A stretch of DNA of 57,412 bases from Bacillota bacterium (GCA_023390555.1 JAEWCQ010000045.1:1-57412), one strand, 5' to 3'. Shown: positions 24,430 through 34,683, numbered from the stretch's first letter. Numbers and translations: made by a program. The notes: a model not told the origin generated them from the sequence alone.

Positions 24430-26325
24430 TTATAAAATCCTTTTAAATTTCTTTTCGAGTTCATATTTTGTCATGGAGATGATCGTTGGCCGGCCGTGCG
24501 GGCAGTTGTACGGATTCTCCAATGACAGGAGTTCTTCTATGAGATGTTCGATTTCCAAACGTGATAACCGTTGATTCCCCTTGACCGCCGCCTTGCAGGA
24601 CATGGAGGCTACCTTTTCTAGTATCATATCCGGTGCTCCGTTTTCAGAAACATTTTCCAGTTCATCCAGCATCTGAATCATCAGGTCTTTGGTATTTAAA
24701 CGATACATATTGCCCGGAACTGCGCTGACTGTGTATTCATTTCCACCAAAATGCTCCATCTCATAGCCGATCTTTTCAAATTGTGGAAGGAATTTCTTCA
24801 GTGTCTCTTCCTCAATCATCGAAACGGTCAGAACCATCGGCGGACTGATCCGCTGCGACGTGAATTCTTTCTCCCGTATCTGTTTCATCATCTGTTCATA
24901 AAGCACTTTTTCATGGGCCGCATGCTGGTCAATGATATAGAGTTTATCATCAAACTCCACCAGCCAGTAGGTATCGAAGACCTGTCCGATGATCTTATGC
25001 CGGGAAACGGATTTCAAATCCAGAAAAGAGGTCTGCTCATAAATGGGTTCCGTCCGGTATGTCTTCTCTTCCGCCACCTGCATCGGCGTTTCCACAGCTG
25101 CAGGCGTTTGCACCTCCGGAACTTTTTCCTGCTCCGGCCGGATTTCAGGTCTGGAGAGAACTTCCTGTTTTGGAATGGAAGGTCTTTCATATTTCGGCTC
25201 ATAGGGACTGTCTTTTCGAACAGATTGCCGGATTGCCTCCAGACGTTTTTTTTCAAACGGTTCCGGTATGGCCTGCTCGACTTTCTTCATCGGCGGAATT
25301 TTTTTCTCTTCCACAATCGGAACCTGCGGAATCAGTTCCCGGTGCGTCAGTCTGTTCTTCATTGATTCCACCAGTTTCTCAAAAATTTGCTGCTGATTGG
25401 AAAAGCGAAGCTCCATCTTGGTCGGATGCACGTTCACATCCAGAAGATCACTGTCAATTTTAAAATACAAAACAGTGAACGGATACTGATGCTGCATCAG
25501 AAATGATTTGTAGGCTTCTTCGATTGCTTTGGAAAGCAGATTGCTTTTGATATAACGCCCGTTGATAAAATAAATCTCGTAGTTCCGGTTGCCACGCGAT
25601 ATTTGCGGCTTACCGATAAAACCCTTCACTGAAAAAAGTTCATTTTCCTCGTTCAGTTCAAACAGAGCTCCTGCAATCTCACGGCCGTAAATATGATAAA
25701 TAATGTCCCGTATATTACTGTTTCCGGAAGACTGCAATTTTACCTGGCCGTTTAAAATAAATTTAAAAGAAACATCCGGATGGGAGAGAATCATTTTCTG
25801 CATCAGATCATGGATATAGCTCCCCTCCGTCTGCGGTGATTTCAAAAATTTCTTTCTTGCCGGCGTATTGTAAAACAGATTTCTTACAAGAAATGTCGTT
25901 CCGTCCGGCGCGCCGATTTCTTCGACAGACTGTTCCTTGGAACCTTCAATCAGATACCGGACACCGGTAAATTCCTCGGGTGTCTTTGTGATCAGTTCCA
26001 CCTGCGACACTGCCGCTATACTGGAGAGAGCCTCGCCGCGAAAGCCCAAGGATTTCACGGTCAGCAAGTCTTCCACCGAGTGAATTTTACTGGTAGAGTG
26101 GCGCAAAAAGGCAAGTGGAATCTGATCCCTGCTGATTCCGCAGCCATTGTCCGTAATGCGGATAAAGTTAATTCCGCCCTCTTTGATCTCGACGGTCACT
26201 CCATTTGCACCTGCATCGAGCGCATTCTCCACCAGCTCTTTTACAACGGAGCTCGGCCGCTCAACCACCTCTCCGGCTGCGATCTTATCAATTGTTTCCT
26301 GATTTAATAATGCAATCTGCGGCAT
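24430..26325 (-). CDS. mutL: DNA mismatch repair protein MutL (endonuclease type)
   Basis: GHKL ATPase that couples mismatch recognition by MutS to strand removal. The N-terminal ATPase motifs are ELVENALDAGA, DNGCGI and FRGEALSSIAAV. A proline- and glutamate-rich linker covers ~340-430. The C-terminal domain has the metal-binding nuclease motif DQHAAHEKVLYE (466-477), together with SCKAAVK and CPHGRPT. This is therefore a nicking MutL, as expected where no MutH or Dam exists. Length is 631. GGAG lies 6 bases before the ATG. It follows mutS by 23 bases. Confidence 0.97.
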   Translation of the reverse strand: MPQIALLNQETIDKIAAGEVVERPSSVVKELVENALDAGANGVTVEIKEGGINFIRITDNGCGISRDQIPLAFLRHSTSKIHSVEDLLTVKSLGFRGEALSSIAAVSQVELITKTPEEFTGVRYLIEGSKEQSVEEIGAPDGTTFLVRNLFYNTPARKKFLKSPQTEGSYIHDLMQKMILSHPDVSFKFILNGQVKLQSSGNSNIRDIIYHIYGREIAGALFELNEENELFSVKGFIGKPQISRGNRNYEIYFINGRYIKSNLLSKAIEEAYKSFLMQHQYPFTVLYFKIDSDLLDVNVHPTKMELRFSNQQQIFEKLVESMKNRLTHRELIPQVPIVEEKKIPPMKKVEQAIPEPFEKKRLEAIRQSVRKDSPYEPKYERPSIPKQEVLSRPEIRPEQEKVPEVQTPAAVETPMQVAEEKTYRTEPIYEQTSFLDLKSVSRHKIIGQVFDTYWLVEFDDKLYIIDQHAAHEKVLYEQMMKQIREKEFTSQRISPPMVLTVSMIEEETLKKFLPQFEKIGYEMEHFGGNEYTVSAVPGNMYRLNTKDLMIQMLDELENVSENGAPDMILEKVASMSCKAAVKGNQRLSRLEIEHLIEELLSLENPYNCPHGRPTIISMTKYELEKKFKRIL

Positions 26326-26348
26326 TTTCTACTCCTTATTCTTTCCTC

Positions 26349-28991
26349 TTACCATCTGTTTTTGACTTTGTTCTGCAATTCATACAGCTTGTTCAGTGCA
26401 TCGATCGGCGTCAGATTGCCAAGATCCAGATCGCGCAGATCATTGATGATTGTATCATCGCCAAGTGTATCGAGCAGTGACATCTGTTCCAGATCCACTT
26501 CATCCAGTTTTCCGTTTTTCCGTTTTCCGGCTGCATCGGAAATATTGCTCTTTGCAGAAATCGTAATATCATTTTCGCTTAACTCATTTACGATTTCTCT
26601 TGCACGTTCCAATACACTCTCCGGTACACCGGCCAGCTTTGCGACCTGGATTCCATAACTTTTATCCGCTCCGCCCGGCACAATTTTACGGAGAAATACA
26701 ATGTCTTCTCCTTTTTCCTTGACGGCGATGCAGTAATTATTGACACTGTTTAGTTTTCCTTCCAGTTCCGTCAGTTCGTGATAATGTGTGGCAAACAGTG
26801 TTTTCGCACCCAAAAGCTTCGGATTGCTGATGTGTTCCACGACAGCCCATGCGATACTAAGGCCGTCAAACGTACTCGTACCTCTTCCGATTTCGTCGAG
26901 TATCAGAAGGCTGTTTGCCGTTGCATTCCGTAAAATATTCGCAACTTCCGACATTTCCACCATAAAGGTACTCTGTCCGCTTGCGAGGTCGTCCGAAGCC
27001 CCGACTCTGGTGAAAATACGATCCACCAGTCCAATCTTTGCAGACTTCGCCGGAACAAAACTGCCAATCTGCGCCATCAGTACAATCAGCGCACTCTGAC
27101 GCATATAGGTAGATTTTCCTGCCATATTCGGTCCCGTGATAATGGAAATACGGTTGCTTCCGTTGTCCAAAAACGTATCATTGGCAATGAATAATTCATT
27201 CTGCGTCATTTTCTCGACTACCGGATGTCTGCCGTCTTTGATATCTATGATTCCCTTTTCATTGAGTTTCGGACGACAGTAATTATTCAGTTCCGCCACT
27301 ACCGCAAGTGATGTAAATACATCGAGTTCCGCCACGGCCTTTGCCGTTGTCTGTATCCGCAGCACCTCTTTTGCAATTTTGTCCCGTATCTCCCGGAACA
27401 ACTCGTATTCGAGCGAGATCAATTTATCTTCCGCACCAAGGATAATATCTTCCAGTTCTTTCAACTCCGGTGTGATATAACGCTCTGCATTTGCGAGTGT
27501 CTGCTTTCTCATAAAGTAATCCGGTACCTGCTCTTTGTAGGAATTGGTTACTTCCAGATAATAGCCGAATACCTTGTTATATTTTATTTTCAGATTGCGG
27601 ATTCCGGTCTTTTCCCGTTCCTTTGCCTCAAGTTCCGCCAGCCAGGACTTCCCTTCCGTTTTGGCCTTCCGCAGCCGGTCCACCTCTTCATAGTACCCTT
27701 CTTTGATGATTCCCCCGTCATGAACGGTAATCGGAGGCTCGTCATCAACCGCATGGTCAATCAGCTCAAACAGATCCTCCAGTGTATCCATGCGTTGATA
27801 AATACCGGTCAAGAGTTCACAGTGAAAATCGCCTAACAGCAGCTTGATCGGTGGCAACATATGTATGGAATTCTTAAATGCGATCAGATCCCTCGGACTT
27901 GCGGTCTGGTAAGTCACCCGTGAAACGAGGCGTTCCAAATCGTAGACCGGATTCAGATATTCCCGCATTTCCTCTCTTGTTATGGCATTGGAATTCAATT
28001 CTGTAATGGCATCGTAACGCCTTTCAATTTCTTCTTTATCGACCAGCGGCTGTTCCACATAAGAGCGCAGGGTTCTTGCACCCATTGCGGTCTTTGTCTT
28101 GTCCAGTACCCAAAGAAGCGAGCCGCGTTTCTGCTTTTCGCGAAGTGTCTCTACCAGTTCCAGGTTTCTGCGTGTAGAACTGTCAATCACCATGAACTTC
28201 CCGGTCGTATACGGATGAATGGACGTCATCTGTTCCAGACTGTTTTTCTGTGTTTCGTAGAGATATTTAAGCAATGCTCCGGCAGCAATGACGCCGCTTT
28301 CATAGTCGTTTAAACCAAGTCCGGACAGATCGCGAACTTTAAAATGTTCCTTCAGAATATTTTGTGTCGTTTCATCGGAAAAATACCAGGCCTCCAGCGA
28401 ATAAACTGCGATTCCCATGCGATTTTTCATATCTTCAATATCCACCCGACTGATATAAAAAGCCTCGTTACAGATGATTTCAGACGGCGCATATTTATTA
28501 ATCTCGTCCAACAGTTTCCGCTCGGATTCCACTTCCGTCACATAATAATCTCCGGTTGAAATATCCGCAGCCGCCACTCCGTAGTAGTCGCCCAGATATG
28601 CAATACACAGGATATAATTGTTTCTGGTCTCATCCAGAGCCTGCATGTTGATATTGGTTCCAGGTGTGATGACCCGTGTCACTTCCCGCTTTACGATACC
28701 CTTGGCAAGCTTCGGATCTTCCACCTGATCACAGATGGCCACCTTATATCCTTTTTTGATCAGTTTATTCAGATAGACCTCCATCGCGTGATAGGGAATT
28801 CCGCACATAGGTGCACGTTCTTCCAGTCCACAGCTCTTCCCGGTCAGGGTCAGTTCCAGTTCTCTGGATACGGTTACCGCATCATCAAAGAACATTTCAT
28901 AAAAATCCCCAAGACGGTAAAACAGGATACAGTCCTTATATTCTTCTTTTGTTTTCAGATAATGCTGCATCATTGGTGTATATTCAGCCAC
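26349..28991 (-). CDS. mutS: DNA mismatch recognition ATPase MutS
   Basis: Binds mispaired and unpaired bases and recruits MutL. The mismatch-contacting FYE is in the N-terminal domain (YRLGDFYEMFFDDA), and MCGIPYHA is typical. Walker A is at 620-628 (GPNMAGKST), followed by DEIGRGTSTFDG (Walker B and signature) and FATHYHELTEL. Length 880 is standard. The start is GTG (28991) with GGAAGGAAAG upstream; this agrees with the conserved N terminus (TPMMQHYLKTKEEYKD). It is followed by mutL and miaA. Confidence 0.98.
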   Translation of the reverse strand: MAEYTPMMQHYLKTKEEYKDCILFYRLGDFYEMFFDDAVTVSRELELTLTGKSCGLEERAPMCGIPYHAMEVYLNKLIKKGYKVAICDQVEDPKLAKGIVKREVTRVITPGTNINMQALDETRNNYILCIAYLGDYYGVAAADISTGDYYVTEVESERKLLDEINKYAPSEIICNEAFYISRVDIEDMKNRMGIAVYSLEAWYFSDETTQNILKEHFKVRDLSGLGLNDYESGVIAAGALLKYLYETQKNSLEQMTSIHPYTTGKFMVIDSSTRRNLELVETLREKQKRGSLLWVLDKTKTAMGARTLRSYVEQPLVDKEEIERRYDAITELNSNAITREEMREYLNPVYDLERLVSRVTYQTASPRDLIAFKNSIHMLPPIKLLLGDFHCELLTGIYQRMDTLEDLFELIDHAVDDEPPITVHDGGIIKEGYYEEVDRLRKAKTEGKSWLAELEAKEREKTGIRNLKIKYNKVFGYYLEVTNSYKEQVPDYFMRKQTLANAERYITPELKELEDIILGAEDKLISLEYELFREIRDKIAKEVLRIQTTAKAVAELDVFTSLAVVAELNNYCRPKLNEKGIIDIKDGRHPVVEKMTQNELFIANDTFLDNGSNRISIITGPNMAGKSTYMRQSALIVLMAQIGSFVPAKSAKIGLVDRIFTRVGASDDLASGQSTFMVEMSEVANILRNATANSLLILDEIGRGTSTFDGLSIAWAVVEHISNPKLLGAKTLFATHYHELTELEGKLNSVNNYCIAVKEKGEDIVFLRKIVPGGADKSYGIQVAKLAGVPESVLERAREIVNELSENDITISAKSNISDAAGKRKNGKLDEVDLEQMSLLDTLGDDTIINDLRDLDLGNLTPIDALNKLYELQNKVKNRW

Positions 28992-29021
28992 GTTTCTCTT
29001 TCCTTCCTGATTTGTGAATTG

Positions 29022-30605
29022 TCAGCGGTATCTTGCCGCAATTGCCTCCGCAACTTTCAGACCGTCCATGGCGGCGGACATGATTCCACCGGCATAACCT
29101 GCGCCTTCTCCGCATGGATAAATACCGTCTATGCTGCTTACGAACGCTTCGTTTCTCGTGATTCTGACCGGTGAAGAGGTCCTGCTTTCCACACCGGACA
29201 AAATGGCATCGTACCGGTCATAATCCGGAATATATCTGGAAAAGCTGTGCATGCCATTTATAAAAGATTCCGTGATTTCCGCAGGAAAAACCGAGCGGAG
29301 ATCTCCGAATGCGCATTCGCCTCTTGTGGCACTTTCAAATGCACCATAGGACGCCGATATACGGCCCTTTTCAAAGTCACCGAAGAGCTGCTGCGGAATT
29401 TTACCATGTGCCGCTTCAAATGCCTTTTCCTCAAGCAGACGCTGAAACGCAACACCTCCCAGCGGTCCCACCTGTGGGAAATCACGCGGGGTGACCGATA
29501 CGATAATCGCACTGTTTGCATTCTTTCCGTCTCTGCTGTGATAGCTCATGCCATTCACCGCCAGGCGGTTTTCCTCAGAAGATGCATTGACAACATAACC
29601 GCCCGGGCACATGCAAAACGAATAGACACCTCTGCCATTTTCCAGATTCGCAGTTACTTTATAAGAGGCAGCAGACAAATAGCGCATATCCGCATCGTGA
29701 TACTGACGGCGGTTGATCATGTCCTGGGGATGCTCCACACGCATGCCTACCGCAAAGGATTTTGCCTCCATTTGAAGCGTTGTCCGATTCAGCATCTCAA
29801 AGGTATCTCTTGCACTGTGTCCGATTGCCAGAACCAGAACTTCGGTCTTGATCTTTTGAGAGCCATTCAGTTCTATTTCACAAATCCTGTCTGCATGGAT
29901 GGTAAGGTCTGTCATCTGTGTTTCGAAAAAAAAGCTGCCACCCAGCCGGATAATTTCCTCCCGAAGATTTTTTACGACCGCTTTTAAAATATCCGTACCG
30001 ATATGCGGCTTATTGACATATAATATCTCCGGCGGTGCGCCGGCCTCCACAAACAATTCCAATACCCGGCGGTTTCTTCCGGAAACATCTTTGACCAGTG
30101 TATTTAACTTGCCGTCCGAAAAAGTTCCGGCACCGCCTTCTCCAAACTGTACATTCGAGTTCTTTGTTAATCTGCCGCCGTTCCAGAATGCCTCTACTTC
30201 TTTTGTCCGCTTCTCCACTTCACTGCCCCGTTCAATGACGACCGGCGCATAGCCGTGCTTTGCAAGTGCATAAGCACAAAAGAGTCCTGCCGGACCGCTG
30301 CCGACAATAACCGGCCGTTCCTTTAAGATTTCCTGTCCGGATATTGGGAACCGGTATTCCTCTTCCGTTGCTTTGGCGATATTTGGAACATTGCTCTTTT
30401 TTAACAGTTTGTCCTCCTGACTCACCTTAAGATCAATCGTATAGACGTAACTGAGTTCCGTTTTCTTTCTCGCATCAACAGACTGACGGACAATCTTATA
30501 GCTGAGGACTTCCTGCTCCTTCAGTCGGAGCATCTTACACGCCTTTTTGAGCACATCCGCCTCTGTATGTTTTAACGGTACTTTCACCTGTTGTATTCGA
30601 ATCAT
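29022..30605 (-). CDS. FAD-dependent NAD(P)-type dehydrogenase (527 aa)
   Basis: A flavoprotein with the dinucleotide-binding motif VGSGPAGLFCAYALAKHG at about residues 100-118, preceded by an extra ~90-residue N-terminal domain (KVPLKHTEADVLKKACKML). Later motifs include VQFGEGGAGTFSDGKL, VLAIGHSARDT and, near the end, YPCGEGAGYAGGIMSAAMDG. This is the widespread Clostridia family usually named NAD(P)/FAD-dependent oxidoreductase. The substrate is unknown. AAGGAG lies before ATG. It starts 3 bases after the stop of a second flavoprotein gene, so they are coupled. Confidence 0.85.
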   Translation of the reverse strand: MIRIQQVKVPLKHTEADVLKKACKMLRLKEQEVLSYKIVRQSVDARKKTELSYVYTIDLKVSQEDKLLKKSNVPNIAKATEEEYRFPISGQEILKERPVIVGSGPAGLFCAYALAKHGYAPVVIERGSEVEKRTKEVEAFWNGGRLTKNSNVQFGEGGAGTFSDGKLNTLVKDVSGRNRRVLELFVEAGAPPEILYVNKPHIGTDILKAVVKNLREEIIRLGGSFFFETQMTDLTIHADRICEIELNGSQKIKTEVLVLAIGHSARDTFEMLNRTTLQMEAKSFAVGMRVEHPQDMINRRQYHDADMRYLSAASYKVTANLENGRGVYSFCMCPGGYVVNASSEENRLAVNGMSYHSRDGKNANSAIIVSVTPRDFPQVGPLGGVAFQRLLEEKAFEAAHGKIPQQLFGDFEKGRISASYGAFESATRGECAFGDLRSVFPAEITESFINGMHSFSRYIPDYDRYDAILSGVESRTSSPVRITRNEAFVSSIDGIYPCGEGAGYAGGIMSAAMDGLKVAEAIAARYR

Positions 30606-30608
30606 TCT

Positions 30609-31841
30609 TTACTCCTTAAGTCTTTCTGCCGCATGCAGTCCGGCCACATAGCCGCTTGACCATGCCCACTGCAGATTATAGCCGCCGCATTTTCCATCAA
30701 TGTCGATCAGTTCACCGGCAAAATACAGGCCGGAAACCAGTCTGGATTCCAAAGATTCATTCTCTATTTCTCGGGTATCTGCGCCACCGGCCGCGGCCTG
30801 CGCATAATCAAATTTCTTGGTTCCGATGATATCCACACGAAAATTCTTGATCACCGCCATCAAGTCCGCCAGCTGTTGCTCTGTCACTGTCTTGGCTCTT
30901 TGACTGTTCGAAATGCAGGACAGCCGCAGGAATACCGGAATCAGTTTTCCCTGATACATACCGGTCAAAGCTTCTTCGGCAGATTTTTCCCTGTCATGAT
31001 ATCTTTCTTTTAAAATCTGAAGCAGTTCGGCAGACTCCATGGTCGGAGAAAAATCCAGAACCGCATACGTTTCCTTGTTATTCAACAATGCCTTTGCCGC
31101 AAGTCTGCTCACCTGAAAAACCGGTATCCCGGATATGCCGAATTCCGTCAGTTGGAGTTCGCCATTTTCTACCGCTGCGAGCTGTCTGTTTATGTATAAC
31201 TTTATCGAAATTTCTGCACGAATTCCTGCAAGTTCCTTGAAAAATGGCTGTTTTCCCTGCAATTGTACCAGCGCCGGTACAAGATCTATGATATGATGGC
31301 CAAGTTTCTCCAGATATAGATAACCGCTTCCGTCACTGCCTGTTTTTTTCGCGGCTTTGCCGCCGGTTGCCAGGACACAGCATCTGCTGTAATAATTGCC
31401 CTGTTTTGTCTCAAACAGAAAGCCATCCGCTTCTTTTTTGATTTCCCGGATGCCGATATTGCAAAGGATATTTACCTTCAGACGACGCAATTCCATCTGA
31501 AGCACCGCTAGAATCGAAGCCGCCTGTTCACTTGCCGGATAGTAATAACCGTTTTTCTCTTTGGGCCAGACACCGAGTTCCCGGAAAAATCGGATCGTAT
31601 CCCAAAATCCAAACTGTGCAAAAACAGGCAATACAAATGCAGGGTCATCGCCATAATACCACTCGATCCCCTGCCTGCTGTTCGTATAATTGCACTTTCC
31701 GTTTCCGGTAACAAGAATTTTCCTGCCAATCTCCTCCATATGTTCCAAGATCAAAACATCGGCACCGTTTCGGGCAGCCGTAATCGCCGCCACAATACCG
31801 GCGGCTCCGCCGCCGACCACAATGATATCATATTTCTTCAT
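30609..31841 (-). CDS. BaiN/HI0933-like flavoprotein oxidoreductase
   Basis: A 410-residue FAD-binding protein of the HI0933/BaiN group. The N-terminal GxGxxG motif (VVGGGAAGIVAAITAARNG) is followed by KILVTGNGKCNYTN and VLATGGKA, and ends with FAGELIDIDGKCGGYNLQWAWSSG. Clostridial BaiN has been linked to bile-acid 7-dehydroxylation, but most members of this family are of unknown substrate and there is no bai cluster here. I chose ATG 31841, which overlaps the DUF308 gene by 14 bases with GGAAG as the site. The start at 31907 is unlikely. Confidence 0.87.
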   Translation of the reverse strand: MKKYDIIVVGGGAAGIVAAITAARNGADVLILEHMEEIGRKILVTGNGKCNYTNSRQGIEWYYGDDPAFVLPVFAQFGFWDTIRFFRELGVWPKEKNGYYYPASEQAASILAVLQMELRRLKVNILCNIGIREIKKEADGFLFETKQGNYYSRCCVLATGGKAAKKTGSDGSGYLYLEKLGHHIIDLVPALVQLQGKQPFFKELAGIRAEISIKLYINRQLAAVENGELQLTEFGISGIPVFQVSRLAAKALLNNKETYAVLDFSPTMESAELLQILKERYHDREKSAEEALTGMYQGKLIPVFLRLSCISNSQRAKTVTEQQLADLMAVIKNFRVDIIGTKKFDYAQAAAGGADTREIENESLESRLVSGLYFAGELIDIDGKCGGYNLQWAWSSGYVAGLHAAERLKE

Positions 31842-32511
31842 TATTTTCTTTTTCTTCCATTGTCTCTGTTTCTGACTGCTCCGTTTCCGGCTCGGTATCT
31901 TCCGCAACGAAATCAGTCTTTATCATAGAATTTTCAAATTCCAGCATGCGCTCCTGATATTTACGTACCTGAAAGGACAGACAAAGCGTGCTGATCAAAC
32001 TTAATGTGCCATCCGCAATCAAAATGATATATGTAAAATGCTCCAGATCTCCTGTTTCTGCAAAAGGATTCATGATAACGGTAACCGCGCAGATCAGAAT
32101 CAAAACTGCGATTCCCAGAAACACATTCCAGATGCGGTAATCCAGGGCTTTTAAATCCAAAGCATTCTGAAGCTTTACAATCGCTGATACCAGAAGCAGG
32201 ATGCCCATGCATAGCAGGAAGTATTGCGATACCACTTCTGCCTTTACCATGGCACATACACCCAATATGACAAACAGCGAACCGACGGAAAATCCGTACT
32301 GGTTCATGTTCCGATAAGCTTCTGCCAGAAAATATTTTACAATTAAGGCAATTCCCATCACAATTGCAGCCGCACTCAGTACATAGGCAATTGTAATCAG
32401 CTGTATCTTCGGTATAAACAGGAGCAAAAGCCCCATAAAAATATAGATACAGGCTGCGGATATGATAATCAGCGTTGTATTCGGTTGTTCTTCCTTCGTA
32501 TTTCGCAACAT
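31828..32511 (-). CDS. DUF308 (HdeD-like) membrane protein
   Basis: A 227-residue protein with six predicted membrane helices in pairs and an acidic C-terminal tail rich in glutamate (EDTEPETEQSETETMEEKE). The pattern matches DUF308/HdeD-like proteins of Clostridia. HdeD proteins in enterics relate to acid stress, but no function can be transferred safely. GGAGGGG is 6 bases before ATG 32511. A good promoter lies 25 bases upstream, so this gene begins the transcript that continues through the two flavoproteins to mutS. Confidence 0.8.
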   Translation of the reverse strand: MLRNTKEEQPNTTLIIISAACIYIFMGLLLLFIPKIQLITIAYVLSAAAIVMGIALIVKYFLAEAYRNMNQYGFSVGSLFVILGVCAMVKAEVVSQYFLLCMGILLLVSAIVKLQNALDLKALDYRIWNVFLGIAVLILICAVTVIMNPFAETGDLEHFTYIILIADGTLSLISTLCLSFQVRKYQERMLEFENSMIKTDFVAEDTEPETEQSETETMEEKENNEEI

Positions 32512-32535
32512 TCTTGTCCCCTCCAATTCGTTTAA

Positions 32536-32564
32536 ATTGTATCATAATGAATTTTAACATTCAA
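32536..32564 (-). promoter_or_regulatory. Internal promoter driving DUF308-flavoproteins-mutSL
   Basis: Minus strand: -35 TTGAAT (32559-32564), 17-base spacer, -10 TACAAT (32536-32541) with TGA in front, giving an extended -10. It lies in the 66-base gap between the bofC-like and DUF308 genes. Confidence 0.75.
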
Positions 32565-32577
32565 TGGGGAATCCTCG

Positions 32578-32973
32578 TCAGCTTGAGTAATTTTCAAGAA
32601 AATTATACAATTCTTCCAATGTGGAAAATTTCTTGCCCTTTGAGATTTCCTGCTGTAAATCATCGGATAATTCCCCATAGGAAATATCCGTATACATGTA
32701 AACGGTTTTCAGATCTTTCATATAGACCGTTAGATACCCTTCTTCCTCTACGATAACATACTCATAGGGAACATCCATGTTTGATATTTCAACTTCAGAA
32801 CTCTCTTCGGAATCTTTTGTGGCCTCTTCGGTTGCAGCTATCTGCGTCTTTCCTCCGTCATCCTGACCGGCATACTCTAACTCATCAATAATCTGGTACC
32901 CCAGATAATAGCTCAACACTGCGCATATTGCTGTTACTAAAAAGAAATAGCGGATACGATTTGTTTTATTCAT
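32578..32973 (-). CDS. Membrane-anchored BofC C-terminal-domain-like protein
   Basis: A 131-residue bitopic protein. A membrane helix lies at ~8-26, then a low-complexity acidic linker (~35-60). The C-terminal domain (about 65-131) reads YVIVEEEGYLTVY, DISYGELSDDLQQEISKG and LEELYNFLENYSS, which resembles the C-terminal domain of BofC, the bypass-of-forespore regulator of SigK processing in Bacillus. The N-terminal BofC domain is missing. I chose ATG 32973 with GGTG six bases upstream. It follows a SpoVB-like gene, so a sporulation or envelope role is possible but unproven. Confidence 0.65.
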   Translation of the reverse strand: MNKTNRIRYFFLVTAICAVLSYYLGYQIIDELEYAGQDDGGKTQIAATEEATKDSEESSEVEISNMDVPYEYVIVEEEGYLTVYMKDLKTVYMYTDISYGELSDDLQQEISKGKKFSTLEELYNFLENYSS

Positions 32974-33021
32974 AATAATCACCACAAAAAGTATCCACAT
33001 TTTTCTAAACTTTTATTCAAT

Positions 33022-34683
33022 TTATTTTAATAATCTGAATTTTTTTGCAATTTTTACCAGCAGAACGCCTTTCGGAAAACGCAGAATCTCATCTTCGCTC
33101 AGTCCTTTCAGAAGCAACAGGCTAATAAAATAACTGATGATGCCAATCAGAATTGCAATAACAGTAGCGACCGAATTGTAGTGCAGGAGTGCATGTACCG
33201 CCTGATAGCTGGCAAAAACCAATACGCCCATGACACAGGACGCGGCCAGTGGAATCAGAAATGTTTTTTTGACTTCCTGGCGGTAACCGCTGTACTTCCT
33301 CACAGACATGGCATTCAGTACACACATCACAAACGCAAAAAAGGCATTTGCATATACGACAGCATAGATATTCAAATGAAAGCCGAACATCAGAAACAGC
33401 AGGACTGCAATATGTAATACGAGTGCAATTGCTGCGTTCCGCACCGGAGCCTTCATACGATTGATTCCCTGCAGCAGCCCATTGGACAGAGTCGACAGTG
33501 AATAAAATACAATCGAAATCGCACCTGCACGCAACAAACCGGATGCAACAGGAGATGTTTCTCCGAATAAAAGCCGCATAACCGGTGATGCCAGAACACC
33601 GATACCGACCGCACACGGAAAGGAAATAACCATAATAAACCGGATCGCGGTATTGATCTGGCTCTTGACAGCCGCCTTGTCTCTGCGAGAAAAAGCCGCA
33701 GTCAGATTCGGTACGCACGAAGCGGCCAATGCCGAAGCAATTGCCAGCGGTATGTTGATAATTGTCTTATACTGCATTCCAAAAATGCCCCACCATTCAC
33801 TGATATCATTTGGGGAATATCCCTGAAGTATCGCTACATTCTTAAAAATTCCCTGATCAATGACAGAACTGATATTATAGATGGTCGTACTGAGCAGAAC
33901 CGGTACGATTGTCAGGAGCAGAATGCGGAAGATATCGGAATACGATTCTGTTTTACATTTTCTGTCTCTGCGTATCTGCCTTCGGAACAACGGCCGATAG
34001 GCAAAGAACAGAAACCCGACAAACAAAAGTCCGAATACGGCTCCAAGATTGGTTCCAAGTGTTCCGCCGGCTGCTCCATAGGCGGAACCGTACTCCTCTT
34101 TATTTCCGAGAACCGCACCGATCCTCGAACCGTATCCGAATAACAGAAAGGCAGCTCCAACGCTGACAAACGCGTTGACAGTCTGCTCTACGATCTGTGA
34201 AACCGCACTCGGCATCATCGTTCCAAGTCCCTGAAAAAAGCCTCGTACAACACCAAGTACCGCAACAACTATAATCGTAGGTGCCAAAACCTTCAATGCG
34301 AATACACTGAGCGGGGTCTTCATAATCTCACTTGTAAAATAACCGGCTCCAAAATAGAGAATCAGTGAAGCAATCCCCCCGGATACCAAGGCCAGCATAA
34401 GCGCACCTTTAAAAATACGGTATGCATTTCTGCGCTGGCCCTTCGCAACCCTTGCGGATACCAGTTTGGAAACCGCAAGCGGAAGGCTGTAAGCCGACAT
34501 GATCAGCAGGATATTATAGATCTCAAATGCGGTACTGTAATAGTCATTTCCTTTATTTCCAATGATTGCATTCAGTGGAATACGGTATACCAGTCCGATA
34601 ATCCTGCTGATAAATGAGGCAATCGCAAGGATTGAACCTTGAATCAATATATTTGAACCACTCTTTTTTGTTGAACTACTCAT
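33022..34683 (-). CDS. SpoVB/YtgP-type polysaccharide flippase (MOP superfamily)
   Basis: A 553-residue membrane protein with about 14 helices. It belongs to the oligosaccharide/lipid flippase group that includes MurJ, SpoVB and YtgP, which move lipid-linked cell-wall precursors outward. Visible family features are the N-terminal ASFISRIIGLVYRIPL stretch, VVAVLGVVRGFFQGLGTM and LLQGINRMKAPVRN. SpoVB-type identity fits the sporulating lineage, but vegetative lipid II flipping (YtgP/MurJ role) is equally possible. GAGG lies 10 bases before the ATG. Cotranscribed with the DUF3048 lipoprotein gene (21-base gap). Confidence 0.87.
   Translation of the reverse strand: MSSSTKKSGSNILIQGSILAIASFISRIIGLVYRIPLNAIIGNKGNDYYSTAFEIYNILLIMSAYSLPLAVSKLVSARVAKGQRRNAYRIFKGALMLALVSGGIASLILYFGAGYFTSEIMKTPLSVFALKVLAPTIIVVAVLGVVRGFFQGLGTMMPSAVSQIVEQTVNAFVSVGAAFLLFGYGSRIGAVLGNKEEYGSAYGAAGGTLGTNLGAVFGLLFVGFLFFAYRPLFRRQIRRDRKCKTESYSDIFRILLLTIVPVLLSTTIYNISSVIDQGIFKNVAILQGYSPNDISEWWGIFGMQYKTIINIPLAIASALAASCVPNLTAAFSRRDKAAVKSQINTAIRFIMVISFPCAVGIGVLASPVMRLLFGETSPVASGLLRAGAISIVFYSLSTLSNGLLQGINRMKAPVRNAAIALVLHIAVLLFLMFGFHLNIYAVVYANAFFAFVMCVLNAMSVRKYSGYRQEVKKTFLIPLAASCVMGVLVFASYQAVHALLHYNSVATVIAILIGIISYFISLLLLKGLSEDEILRFPKGVLLVKIAKKFRLLK

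Noticed and set aside
29247..29987. 246-codon plus-strand frame within a flavoprotein gene
   Set aside because: Antisense shadow; the minus-strand frame has clear FAD motifs and a good start.
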